A stretch of 64,000 nt of DNA, taken from Mycoplasma sp. CAG:956. Its GTDB lineage: Bacteria; Bacillota_I; Bacilli_A; RF39; UBA660. This document shows, in pieces, positions 35,187 through 42,711 of this stretch; positions within the stretch are counted from its first letter, which is position 1, and every line of letters begins with the position of its first letter. Below the pieces are notes generated by a model that had not been told where the DNA came from, ran no database searches, and saw only the letters and a program-made list of their open reading frames with translations. Location: NCBI GenBank assembly GCA_000433475.1, contig HF993110.1, positions 132,604-196,603 of the forward strand. Direction: 5' to 3'. A program made the translations under genes and the position numbers.

Positions 35187-35195
35187 TGATATAAT
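35187..35195 (+). promoter_or_regulatory. Extended -10 promoter of lgt-trxB
   Basis: TGATATAAT with a perfect TATAAT. The -35 region (TAGTAA, 35167) is poor, as commonly seen with extended -10 promoters. Confidence 0.65.
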
Positions 35196-35218
35196 CAAGT
35201 GGAAGAAAAGAGGTAATT

Positions 35219-36031
35219 ATGAATCCAGTTCTATTTACTATTGGAAATTTTGAAATTAGATGGTATTCCGTCTTAATTTTAGTAGGGGTTATTTTAGGTT
35301 ACATTATTGCTGAAAGAGAAGCAAAACGTTTTCGCTTTAATACAGATTTTCTCTTTAATATGTTTTTTTACGCATTAATATTTGGAATTATTGGTGCTAG
35401 ACTTTATTATGTAGCATTTAACTGGAGCAATTATGCATCTAATCCAGTATCAATTCTTTATGTTTGGAAAGGCGGACTTGCTATTCATGGTGGAATTATC
35501 GCTGGACTAATTACAATGTATTTATATTGCAAGAAATATAATGTTTCCTTGATTCGGGTTTTAGATTTTGTGTGTCCATCGTTAATTTTGGCTCAAGCTA
35601 TTGGTCGCTGGGGCAACTTCTTTAATGGCGAAGCACATGGTCCTGCAACGACCTTACTTGCTCTTCAAAATAAACACATTCCTAATTTTATTATTAAGGG
35701 TATGCAAGTAAATGGTATTTATTATGAACCAACCTTCTTTTATGAATCATTGTGGTGTCTTTTAGGGTTTATTATTATGCTAATAATTCGCCGTTCTAAA
35801 AAAACTAAAATTGGAACTTTAACTGCAACTTATTTAATGTGGTATGGAGCTGGTCGCTTCTTTATTGAGGGCATGCGTACTGATTCTTTAATGCTTGGTG
35901 GTTTTAAAGTAGCTCAAATTGTTTCAGTAATTATGTTTATAATTGGGCTACTAGCAATTATGATTATTAGTCGTAAAGACCGTTATGAAGACTTATATAA
36001 TAATGAAGAAACCAAAGATATTCATTTTTAA
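35219..36031 (+). CDS. lgt: Prolipoprotein diacylglyceryl transferase
   Basis: 270 residues, about seven TM helices. The Lgt signature is WGNFFNGEAHGP (about 138-149, with the conserved R and N), plus GARLYYVAFNW, WKGGLAIHGG and the late MWYGAGRFFIEGMRTDSL. It attaches diacylglycerol to the lipobox Cys of prelipoproteins such as those at 11956 and 59085. AGAGG precedes ATG 35219. It is followed by trxB 29 nt away, an order often seen in Firmicutes (hprK, normally before lgt, is absent here). Confidence 0.97.
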   Translation: MNPVLFTIGNFEIRWYSVLILVGVILGYIIAEREAKRFRFNTDFLFNMFFYALIFGIIGARLYYVAFNWSNYASNPVSILYVWKGGLAIHGGIIAGLITMYLYCKKYNVSLIRVLDFVCPSLILAQAIGRWGNFFNGEAHGPATTLLALQNKHIPNFIIKGMQVNGIYYEPTFFYESLWCLLGFIIMLIIRRSKKTKIGTLTATYLMWYGAGRFFIEGMRTDSLMLGGFKVAQIVSVIMFIIGLLAIMIISRKDRYEDLYNNEETKDIHF

Positions 36032-36060
36032 AACCAAAAGAATTAAAGGAGACTGCAAAA

Positions 36061-36963
36061 ATGTATGATTTAATAATAGTAGGTTTAGGAGCTGCCGGAA
36101 TAAGTGCTGCTATCTATGCTAAAAGAAGTAATCTAAAAGTTTTATGCTTGGAAAAAGGTATGCCGGGTGGTATCATTAATTATATTGATAAAATTGATAA
36201 TTACCCAGCTTTACCTAACATCAGTGGTGCTGATTTTTCTTATAAGCTTTATGAACATCTAATTTCTTTAAATATAGAATATAAATTAGAAACAGTATTG
36301 AATGTCTTTAAAGAGCAAAATACCTTTAAAGTTAAGACTAAAGAAGCAACTTATGAGACTAAAAAAGTAATTATAGCAAGCGGTCGTAAAGCTAGAAAAT
36401 TAGGTTTAGCCAATGAGGAAAAATTCTTAGGACGAGGTATTAGCTATTGTGCGGTTTGCGACGGAGCCTTCTTTAAAAATCAAACCATTGCAGTTGTTGG
36501 TTCTGGTCGTTCTGCCGTTCAAGAAACACTATACTTATCTAGCTTTGCCTATAAAATTTATATGTTAATTAGAAAAGATAAGTTAAAAGTAGAAGAGCCA
36601 TTACTTGAAAAATTAAAAGCTAAGAAAAATATTGAAATTATTTATAATACAACCGTAACTTCTTTAAATGGCGAAGAAAAATTATCCAGTCTAACCATAA
36701 AAAAAGAAAATAAAGAAGAAAACTTAGAAGTATCAGGTTTATTTATTTATATTGGCTATGAACCTAATATTACTTATCTTAATAATTTTAATATTTTTGA
36801 TAATGATGGTTACATTAAAGTAAATGCTAAATATGAAACAGAAATTCCTGGATTATATGCTGTTGGCGATAATGTCAAAAAGGACTATTATCAAATAATT
36901 ACTGCTATGTACGAAGGAACAGTGGCAGCCTTAAATGTAGCTGCTTCTCTAATTGAAAAATAA
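36061..36963 (+). CDS. trxB: Thioredoxin reductase
   Basis: 300 residues. FAD motif GLGAAGISAAIYAKR at the start, NADPH motif VGSGRSAVQE in the middle, redox pair CAVC (usually CATC) near residue 130, and a FAD-binding C-terminal YAVGDN...ITAMYEGTVAALN. It reduces thioredoxin with NADPH to keep cytoplasmic thiols reduced. AAAGGAGA lies upstream of ATG 36061. Low-molecular variants can accept ferredoxin; the NADPH motif is intact enough here to favour the usual form. Confidence 0.92.
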   Translation: MYDLIIVGLGAAGISAAIYAKRSNLKVLCLEKGMPGGIINYIDKIDNYPALPNISGADFSYKLYEHLISLNIEYKLETVLNVFKEQNTFKVKTKEATYETKKVIIASGRKARKLGLANEEKFLGRGISYCAVCDGAFFKNQTIAVVGSGRSAVQETLYLSSFAYKIYMLIRKDKLKVEEPLLEKLKAKKNIEIIYNTTVTSLNGEEKLSSLTIKKENKEENLEVSGLFIYIGYEPNITYLNNFNIFDNDGYIKVNAKYETEIPGLYAVGDNVKKDYYQIITAMYEGTVAALNVAASLIEK

Positions 36964-37140
36964 ATAAATTATTTAAAGTTATTAAGAACAGAAAAATAAA
37001 AGTTGTAAACAGCTAAATCTTAGTTATCCACAGAAAAAAAAGCAAATCAAAAATAATAAGAAGAAAATATCGAAATAAAAGCACTAACAATAAAAAAAGA
37101 AAATGTAATTAAATTTGATCAATAAATGGTGCTTTTTTAT
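36964..37140 (+). other. Intergenic stretch with one DnaA-box match and a long-loop terminator
   Basis: No gene. TTATCCACA (37024-37032) matches the DnaA box consensus but stands alone. AAAAGCAC (37079-37086) pairs with GTGCTTTT (37129-37136) followed by T, a long-loop terminator for lgt-trxB. Confidence 0.45.
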
Positions 37141-37169
37141 TTTACATTTTAAATAAAGTGTGTTAATAT
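37141..37169 (+). promoter_or_regulatory. Promoter of mrnC-rlmB-sigma operon
   Basis: TTTACA (37141-37146), 17 bases, TAATAT (37164-37169), with an extended TG. Transcription would begin only about ten bases before the mrnC ATG, so the leader has almost no room for a Shine-Dalgarno site. Confidence 0.7.
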
Positions 37170-37186
37170 TTGAAACGTGATGAATT

Positions 37187-37558
37187 ATGAAGAACCCTTT
37201 AGTATATGCCTATATTGGCGATTGCATTTATGAATTTTATATTCGTAAGTTTTTAGTAGAAGAAAAAATGTGCAAATTAAAAGAAATTCAACGTCGAAGC
37301 CTAAATTTCGTTAGTGCTAAAAGTCAAAGAAAAATCTACGAAGCTCTAAATACGCAAGGTTTTCTAACAAACGAAGAAGAAGAAATCGTTAAGTGGGGAC
37401 GTAATGCCCATGGTGGCAAAGCTAAGCATACCGATATTGTAACTTATCGTATTGCAACCGGTCTTGAATGTTTAATTGGCTATTTATATTATCAAAATAA
37501 CTTAGAAAGAATTGAACAAATAATGAAGGAGGTCATTAAAAATGAAAGTATATGGTAA
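37187..37558 (+). CDS. mrnC: Mini-RNase III
   Basis: 123 residues. RNase III catalytic domain without the double-stranded RNA-binding domain: signature AYIGDCIYEFYIRKFLV with the catalytic Asp, RRSLNFVSAKSQ, RNAHGGKAKHTD, and the C-terminal ATGLECLIGYLY with the second Glu. It matures 23S rRNA. The preceding cysS is 20 kb away instead of adjacent. It overlaps rlmB by 17 nt. Confidence 0.94.
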   Translation: MKNPLVYAYIGDCIYEFYIRKFLVEEKMCKLKEIQRRSLNFVSAKSQRKIYEALNTQGFLTNEEEEIVKWGRNAHGGKAKHTDIVTYRIATGLECLIGYLYYQNNLERIEQIMKEVIKNESIW

Positions 37559-38225
37559 AAATGTTTTAAATGAAGTATTATCAAACCCCAAAAAAATAAA
37601 AAAACTTTACATGACTAGTAATATGAAAGATGAAAGAATAATGCAAAGTATTCGCAAGAACAAAATTCAATTTGAATCAGTTTCTCGTGAGACTATGGAC
37701 AGAATGGTAAAAGGTAATCACCAAGGAATTATGGCAATAGTGGATGACTTTAATTATGCTGACTATAAATCAATGTATAATGAAGACTTAGTAGTTGTTT
37801 TAGACCATTTAGAAGACCCACACAATTTTGGTGCTATTATTCGTACTTGTGAAGCAGCAGGTGTTAAATCAATTATCATTCCAAAAGATCGTAGTGTTGA
37901 TGTTAATGAAACTGTTATGAAAACATCAACTGGTGCTTTAGAGTATGTTAATATTGCTCGTGTTAATAACTTAGTAAAAACTATTAATGATTTTAAAGAT
38001 AATGGCTTTTTTGTATATGGTGCAGAAGCTGCTGGCACTTTTAGTAAAACTTGCAATTATAGCGATAAAGTAGTTTTAGTAGTTGGAAGCGAAGGTTTTG
38101 GCTTATCACGTTTAGTACGAGAAAATTGTGATGAAATTGTTTCACTACCTATGAAAGGACATGTCAATAGTCTTAATGCCTCTGTTGCAGCGGCTATTCT
38201 TATATATGACATTGCATTTCGTTAA
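37542..38225 (+). CDS. rlmB: 23S rRNA 2'-O-ribose methyltransferase RlmB (TrmH family)
   Basis: 227 residues, SPOUT fold. An N-terminal substrate-binding domain (MKVYGKNVLNEVL; KMVKGNHQGIMA) precedes the knot with motif 1 DHLEDPHNFGAIIRTCEAAG, motif 2 VVGSEGFGL and motif 3 SLPMKGHVNSLNASVAAAI. It methylates G2251-equivalent of 23S rRNA using SAM. GGAGG precedes the ATG inside mrnC. Its stop shares TAATG with the sigma gene. Confidence 0.94.
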   Translation: MKVYGKNVLNEVLSNPKKIKKLYMTSNMKDERIMQSIRKNKIQFESVSRETMDRMVKGNHQGIMAIVDDFNYADYKSMYNEDLVVVLDHLEDPHNFGAIIRTCEAAGVKSIIIPKDRSVDVNETVMKTSTGALEYVNIARVNNLVKTINDFKDNGFFVYGAEAAGTFSKTCNYSDKVVLVVGSEGFGLSRLVRENCDEIVSLPMKGHVNSLNASVAAAILIYDIAFR

Positions 38226-38860
38226 TGGGAAAAACTTATAAAGATACAAATGATGCAGAATTGCTTTTTATGGCTAACGAAGAAAGCGAAGATGCCAAAG
38301 ATATATTATTTAAAAAGTATTACTATATTATTGAACAAGCCATGAGAAGATACGCAAAAATAATTGCTAAGTCTGGCATTGAATACAAAGATATTTATCA
38401 GGAAGCTATGTTGGGATTTGCTGATGCCCTAGATAAATATAATGACAATAAAGAAACACAATTACCAACATTTATAACCTTATGTGTAAAAAGGCGCCTA
38501 TCTAATCTTTTAAGAGCAGCAACTAATACTAAATCAAAATTTAATAAAGACATTTTGTCAATCGATTATGATTACGAAAATTACGATACTACTTTAATTG
38601 ATATAATAAGTGATGATAACAAAAATAATCCTTTAATAAATATTGCTACTAGAGAAAACTTAGAAGCAATCATAAATTCGTGTGAGGCAAAGTTATCTCC
38701 TTTTGAAACTAAAGTCTTTGACTTAATGATATTAGAATATGATTATAAACAAATAGCTGATGTTCTACATGAATCCCCTAAAAAAATCGATAATACGGCC
38801 CAACGTATTAGAAGAAAGATTAAAGATGTTGTTGATGTTCTTCAAATGGATAGTAAATAA
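38225..38860 (+). CDS. sigH: Sigma-70 family factor, SigH position
   Basis: 211 residues. Region 2 (NAELLFMANEESEDAKD...; GIEYKDIYQEAMLGFADALD) and region 4 HTH (DYKQIADVLHESPKKIDNTA followed by QRIRRKIK) are clear. In B. subtilis sigH lies after rlmB/yacP at the same place, before secE-nusG; yacP is absent here. The symbol rests on synteny and size. No sporulation genes are in the window, so its regulon is not evident; competence control would be one candidate given the prepilin gene at 51681. TAATG overlap with rlmB. Confidence 0.85.
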   Translation: MGKTYKDTNDAELLFMANEESEDAKDILFKKYYYIIEQAMRRYAKIIAKSGIEYKDIYQEAMLGFADALDKYNDNKETQLPTFITLCVKRRLSNLLRAATNTKSKFNKDILSIDYDYENYDTTLIDIISDDNKNNPLINIATRENLEAIINSCEAKLSPFETKVFDLMILEYDYKQIADVLHESPKKIDNTAQRIRRKIKDVVDVLQMDSK

Positions 38861-38878
38861 ATTTTAAATAGTCTCAAA

Positions 38879-38936
38879 AAAAGTGTAATAATTAATTTGT
38901 TTTTACCAGTTAGTTATTACACTTTTAATATTTTAA
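38879..38936 (+). terminator. Terminator of mrnC-rlmB-sigH
   Basis: AAAAGTGTAATAA (38879-38891) and TTATTACACTTTT (38924-38936) form a 13-bp stem with a long loop. Confidence 0.65.
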
Positions 38937-38972
38937 GAACAGCTAAAAAATTCAAAAAATTACCAAAATCAC

Positions 38973-39001
38973 TTGCATTTTCTTAGGACTTATAGTATAT
39001 T
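38973..39001 (+). promoter_or_regulatory. Promoter of secE-nusG
   Basis: TTGCAT (38973-38978), 17 bases, TATATT (38996-39001). rpmG, which usually precedes secE, is not present. Confidence 0.7.
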
Positions 39002-39012
39002 TTAGTTGTGAT

Positions 39013-39038
39013 ACGCAAGCAATATGCGTTTTTATTTT
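39013..39038 (+). promoter_or_regulatory. Small attenuator-like hairpin in the secE leader
   Basis: ACGCA (39013-39017) pairs with TGCGT (39025-39029), followed by TTTTTATTTT. It lies between promoter and secE, where a terminator would act as an attenuator; the 5-bp stem is weak. Confidence 0.35.
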
Positions 39039-39060
39039 ATAAAAATAAGAGGTGCTATAA

Positions 39061-39264
39061 ATGGCAAAAAAAGATACAAAGAAAAAAAGTAATAAAGAAT
39101 CATATTTAAGCGGAGTAAAAGCAGAATTAAAGAAAATTAATTGGCCTAAATTCAAAGATATACTTAAGTATACCTTTGCGACAATTATCTTTTGCTTAAT
39201 TCTAGCTGGTTTCTTCTCAATCTTAAATTTAATATTATCATTAATTAAGGGGGCATTAGTCTAA
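39061..39264 (+). CDS. secE: Preprotein translocase subunit SecE
   Basis: 67 residues with a basic N-terminus, the conserved ELKKINWPKFKDILKYT amphipathic segment and one TM helix (about 40-60). It is the essential clamp of the SecYEG channel. AGAGGTG lies before ATG 39061. It shares TAATG with nusG. Confidence 0.95.
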   Translation: MAKKDTKKKSNKESYLSGVKAELKKINWPKFKDILKYTFATIIFCLILAGFFSILNLILSLIKGALV

Positions 39265-39797
39265 TGGAAAAAGAATGGTATGTTGTTAACACCTATAGTG
39301 GACATGAATATAAAGTTAAGGAAAAATTAGAATCTAAAATCGAATCAATGGGTCTACAAGATAATATTTTTAGAATTGTAATTCCTGAAACTACCGAAGT
39401 AGAAGTTAAAAATGGTGTTAAAAAAGAAAAACAAAAAAAGATGTTTCCTGGATACATTCTAGTTGAAATGAAAATGTCTGATGAATCTTGGTACATCGTT
39501 AGAAATACACCAGGTGTTACTGGTTTCATTGGCTCCAGCGGTAAAGGTGCTAAACCAACTCCATTATTACCTCAAGAAATTGATCGTATTTTAGCTGATA
39601 TGGGTATGAGTAGAGTAGAAACTCCTAAGGATTTAGCTGTTGGTACTAAAGTTAACATTATTGATGGACCATTCAAAGGTATGTCAGGTAGTGTTGATAC
39701 TCTTGATTTAGAAAACGGACGTTTAAATGTTTTAATCGATTTGTTCGGACAAGAAACTCCTGTTGAAGTTGAGTTGAATCAAGTTAGTCAAATGTAA
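39264..39797 (+). CDS. nusG: Transcription termination/antitermination factor NusG
   Basis: 177 residues. The NGN domain (WYVVNTYSGHEYKVKEKLE; PGYILVEMKMSDESWYIVRN) contacts RNA polymerase, and the C-terminal KOW domain (VGTKVNIIDGPFKGMSGSV) contacts S10 or Rho. TAATG overlap with secE couples the two. The normal secE-nusG-rplK order is kept, though a terminator and 424 bases lie before rplK. Confidence 0.97.
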   Translation: MEKEWYVVNTYSGHEYKVKEKLESKIESMGLQDNIFRIVIPETTEVEVKNGVKKEKQKKMFPGYILVEMKMSDESWYIVRNTPGVTGFIGSSGKGAKPTPLLPQEIDRILADMGMSRVETPKDLAVGTKVNIIDGPFKGMSGSVDTLDLENGRLNVLIDLFGQETPVEVELNQVSQM

Positions 39798-39820
39798 TAA
39801 ATAAAACTAAGAATAAAATT

Positions 39821-39867
39821 AAACTATAGAAAGATTTTCTCTAAGAGATATGTCTATAGTTTTTTTA
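39821..39867 (+). terminator. Terminator of secE-nusG
   Basis: AAACTATAGA (39821-39830) and TCTATAGTTT (39853-39862) form a 10-bp stem followed by T to 39867. The next 200 bases before the rplK promoter are AT/CAT-rich and hold no recognisable gene. Confidence 0.8.
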
Positions 39868-40065
39868 TTTGTAATCATGCATAATCACAATCATAATAAT
39901 CAACCATCATTCAGTATTATAAATAAATTAAGCATTATCATCATAATTAACATAACAATCATTACTACTAATCATCAAACATTTCTATATTTTAACAACT
40001 TATAAATGCTTGCAGCTGTCAAACGAAGTCGCCAAGAAAAAATTAAGGATATCGTCATTTTTAAC

Positions 40066-40094
40066 TTGATTTTTTATCGTTACTATGGTAGTAT
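40066..40094 (+). promoter_or_regulatory. Promoter of rplK-rplA
   Basis: TTGATT (40066-40071), 17 bases, TAGTAT (40089-40094), with an extended TG. Confidence 0.7.
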
Positions 40095-40153
40095 CATTAT
40101 CGATTACATATATTTATTACATTTTAACTATTACTTGATGACTGTGTAACCAT

Positions 40154-40189
40154 TAAGTGGAAGGGAAAGCGGAATGCCCACACCACTTA
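40154..40189 (+). promoter_or_regulatory. Conserved-looking leader hairpin before rplK
   Basis: TAAGTGG (40154-40160) pairs with CCACTTA (40183-40189); after an internal loop GGG (40163-40165) pairs with CCC (40177-40179). It is the only GC-rich structured part of the 120-base leader and is a candidate autogenous control site for L1 or L11, by analogy with the E. coli L11 operon. This is inference. Confidence 0.45.
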
Positions 40190-40221
40190 CGCGACAAAAT
40201 ATTTTATAGGAGGTGTTTTTC

Positions 40222-40818
40222 GTGGCTAAAGAAATCGTAAAACAAATTAAATTACAAATTCCAGCCGGCAAAGCAACACCAGCTCCTCCAGTAGGTACTG
40301 TGTTAGGACCAGCAGGAATTAACTTACAAGATTTTTGCTCAAAATTTAATGATGCATCTAGAGACAAAATGGGAGACGTTCTTCCATGCGTTATCACAAT
40401 CTATGATGATAGATCATTCGATTTTGTATTAAAAACTCCACCAGCTCCATTCTTAATTAAGAAGGCTGCTAAAATTCAAAAAGGTAGCACTAAGGGAGCT
40501 AACGAAGTAGTTGCAACTTTAACTGTTGATCAGTTAAAAGAAATTGCTGAAACTAAATTACCTGATTTAAATTGCTATACATTAGAAGCTGCAATGAACA
40601 TTGTTGAAGGTACTGCTAGAAACATGGGCGTTGCAATCAAAGGCTTAAATGATAAAGAATTAGCTGAACAAGGTAAAGAAGCTGCATTAGAAGAAGCTGA
40701 AGCTGCAAAACGTGAAGCTGAATTAGAAGCTGCTGAAGAAGCAAATAAGAACGCAACTATCGGTGAAGTTGAAGTAATTAACGACAAATCTAAAGAAACT
40801 GAAGAAGAAGAAAAGTAA
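40222..40818 (+). CDS. rplK: 50S ribosomal protein L11 with acidic Ala/Glu-rich C-terminal extension
   Basis: 198 residues, about 57 longer than the usual 141. The L11 core (KQIKLQIPAGKATPAPPVGT; GINLQDFCSKFND; NCYTLEAAMNIVEGTARNMG) is complete. After residue ~145 a tail follows, first Ala/Glu/Lys (EAALEEAEAAKREAELEAAE) then an acidic end (EETEEEEK-like). The GTG start at 40222 has AGGAGG nine bases upstream; an in-frame GTG at 40213 overlaps that site and was rejected. L11 forms the GTPase-associated centre. No frameshift or downstream fusion partner explains the tail. Confidence 0.93.
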   Translation: MAKEIVKQIKLQIPAGKATPAPPVGTVLGPAGINLQDFCSKFNDASRDKMGDVLPCVITIYDDRSFDFVLKTPPAPFLIKKAAKIQKGSTKGANEVVATLTVDQLKEIAETKLPDLNCYTLEAAMNIVEGTARNMGVAIKGLNDKELAEQGKEAALEEAEAAKREAELEAAEEANKNATIGEVEVINDKSKETEEEEK

Positions 40819-40875
40819 TTACAAAATATAAAAAAATAATTCCGCTAATAAACCACAATTAGAAAGGAAATAAGT

Positions 40876-41571
40876 ATGAAAAAAGGCAAAAAGTATGTGG
40901 AAGCTTCTAAAAAAGTAGATAAAAATACATTATATACTAAAGAAGAAGCTATTAAATTAGTTAAAGAAACTGCTACTGCTAAATTTGATAGTACTGTAGA
41001 AGTTGCCATTAAACTAAATTTAGATACTAAAAAAGCAGATCAACAATTAAGAGGCTCATTCGTACTTCCTAACGGAACAGGTAAAACTAAAAAAGTTTTA
41101 GTTATTGCTAAGGGTGAAGCTGCTAATGCTGCTAAAAATGCTGGTGCTGATTATGTTGGCGATACTGATATGATCGAAAAAATTCAAAATGAAAATTGGT
41201 TTGATTTTGATGTTATCGTTGCCACACCAGATATGATGGCACAATTAGGTAGAATTGGTCGTGTTTTAGGTCCTAAAGGTTTAATGCCAAACCCTAAGAC
41301 TGGTACTGTTACAATGAATACTGCAAAAGCAGTTGAAGATATCAAAAAAGGTATGGTATCATACAAGACTGATTCATTTGGTAATGTTCACACAATTATT
41401 GGTAAAGTTTCATTTACTGATGAACAATTACTAGAAAACTTAACATATGTATTTAATACTATTGTTAAGGCTAAACCATCTACTGTTAAAGGTAACTACA
41501 TTGAAAATATCTCTGTAGCATCTACAATGGGACCTGGAATTAAATTAGATAAAAATTCATTTGGAATCTAA
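40876..41571 (+). CDS. rplA: 50S ribosomal protein L1
   Basis: 231 residues, full length. Signature IGRVLGPKGLMPNPKTGTV near the middle; opens MKKGKKYVEASKKVDK. It forms the L1 stalk and is a translational repressor of its own operon in many bacteria. AAAGGAAA precedes ATG 40876. It follows rplK by 57 bases. Confidence 0.97.
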   Translation: MKKGKKYVEASKKVDKNTLYTKEEAIKLVKETATAKFDSTVEVAIKLNLDTKKADQQLRGSFVLPNGTGKTKKVLVIAKGEAANAAKNAGADYVGDTDMIEKIQNENWFDFDVIVATPDMMAQLGRIGRVLGPKGLMPNPKTGTVTMNTAKAVEDIKKGMVSYKTDSFGNVHTIIGKVSFTDEQLLENLTYVFNTIVKAKPSTVKGNYIENISVASTMGPGIKLDKNSFGI

Positions 41572-41594
41572 TTTTATTAAATAAGTTAAAAAAG

Positions 41595-41690
41595 CCTAAT
41601 ATACCAAAGACAGTAAGTGCAAAAATAAATCTTACCGAGGGAAAATAAAGATAAAATTCTTTAACCTTTCCTGATTGGAAAGCTTTTTTA
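41595..41690 (+). ncRNA. L10 (rplJ) ribosomal protein leader with attenuator
   Basis: The core TACCAAAGACAGTAAGTG (41602-41619) ... CTTACCGAGGG (41631-41641) is the hallmark of the L10 leader, bound by L10-L12 complex; GTAAG (41613-41617) pairs with CTTAC (41631-41635). A terminator hairpin CTTTCC/GGAAAG (41666-41671/41677-41682) plus T-run lies just before the rplJ site. In B. subtilis the complex promotes termination in this leader, so the same feedback is expected here. Confidence 0.85.
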
Positions 41691-41719
41691 TATAAAATTT
41701 ATAGAAAGGACAAAAAACT

Positions 41720-42214
41720 ATGGCAAGTAAGAAAATTCTTGAAGCAAAATCTGCAGTTGTTTCTGAAATAAGCGATAAAGTTAAGGCTTCTGAGTCTGTA
41801 ATTGTATTCTCTTATCAAGGTTTAACAGTTGCTGAATTTACTGAATTAAGAAGAAATCTAAAAGATGCTAATGGTGAAGTAAAAATTTATAAAAATACAT
41901 TAGTTAGACGTGCTTTAAATGACTTATCTATTGGTATGGATGATGCATTCTTAGAAGGACCTAACGCAATTGTATTTGGCGAAACTTTACTAGAACCTAT
42001 CAAAGTTCTAAGCAAATTTGCTAAAGAACATGAAAATGCCACTATTAGAGTTGGTATCATTAGTGGTAATGTTGCTAGTCTTGAAACGATTAATGAATAT
42101 GCAAGTATTCCATCTCGTGAAGGATTGTTAACACAACTTGCTGGTGGTATGATTCAATATGTTAGAGATTTATCTATCGCATTGAACTTATACTCAGAAC
42201 AATTAGAAAAATAG
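41720..42214 (+). CDS. rplJ: 50S ribosomal protein L10
   Basis: 164 residues. Typical start (KKILEAKSAVVSEISDKVKA), SVIVFSYQGLTVAEFTELRR, YKNTLVRRAL, and a C-terminal helix that holds L12 dimers. It anchors the L7/L12 stalk. AAAGGA precedes ATG 41720. It is controlled by the leader above and followed by rplL after 23 bases. Confidence 0.97.
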   Translation: MASKKILEAKSAVVSEISDKVKASESVIVFSYQGLTVAEFTELRRNLKDANGEVKIYKNTLVRRALNDLSIGMDDAFLEGPNAIVFGETLLEPIKVLSKFAKEHENATIRVGIISGNVASLETINEYASIPSREGLLTQLAGGMIQYVRDLSIALNLYSEQLEK

Positions 42215-42237
42215 TTTATTAAGAAAGGAAAATAAAA

Positions 42238-42612
42238 ATGGCAAAATTTACTAAAGAAGAATTTATCGAAGGTTTAAAAGAAATGACTATTCTTGAAGTT
42301 AAAGAATTAGTTGATGCAATGAAGGAAGAATTTGGAGTAGATCCATCTGCTGTTGCTGTTGCTGCTGCTCCTGCTGCTGGCGAAGATAATGCTGCTGCTG
42401 CAAACAAAAATGTAGTATTAAAGGATGCTGGTGCAACTAAGATTGCTGTTATCAAAATTCTTAAAGAATTAACTGGTCTAGGACTAGTAGAAGCTAAAGC
42501 TTTAGCTGATAACGGTGGAAACGTTAAAGAAAACCTTCCTGCTGAAGAAGCTGAAAAAGTTAAAGCACAACTTGAAGAAGCTGGTGCTACTGTTGAATTA
42601 GTTAACTGCTAA
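42238..42612 (+). CDS. rplL: 50S ribosomal protein L7/L12
   Basis: 124 residues. N-terminal dimerisation domain (TKEEFIEGLKEMTILEVKEL), Ala-rich hinge (AVAAAPAAGEDNAAAA) and C-terminal factor-binding domain (KIAVIKILKELTGLGLVEAK). It recruits EF-G and EF-Tu to the ribosome. A strong terminator follows, and rpoB, normally next, is absent. Confidence 0.97.
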   Translation: MAKFTKEEFIEGLKEMTILEVKELVDAMKEEFGVDPSAVAVAAAPAAGEDNAAAANKNVVLKDAGATKIAVIKILKELTGLGLVEAKALADNGGNVKENLPAEEAEKVKAQLEEAGATVELVNC

Positions 42613-42633
42613 TTTATAACCAAAGATAAATTG

Positions 42634-42661
42634 AAACTGTAGAATTATTCTACAGTTTTTT
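42634..42661 (+). terminator. Terminator after rplL
   Basis: AAACTGTAGAA (42634-42644) and TTCTACAGTTT (42648-42658) make a perfect 11-bp stem with a 3-nt loop, then T. It closes the operon where rpoBC would normally follow. Confidence 0.9.
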
Positions 42662-42711
42662 CTTGCTTAAAAACAAGTATTGATATATAATCTATCTCGA
42701 GGTGAAATACC

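Noticed and set aside
37024..37032. DnaA box as part of a replication origin (also 62704-62712)
   Set aside because: Only isolated single boxes occur; in 64 kb of this composition about one is expected by chance, and no box cluster, dnaA or dnaN is present.
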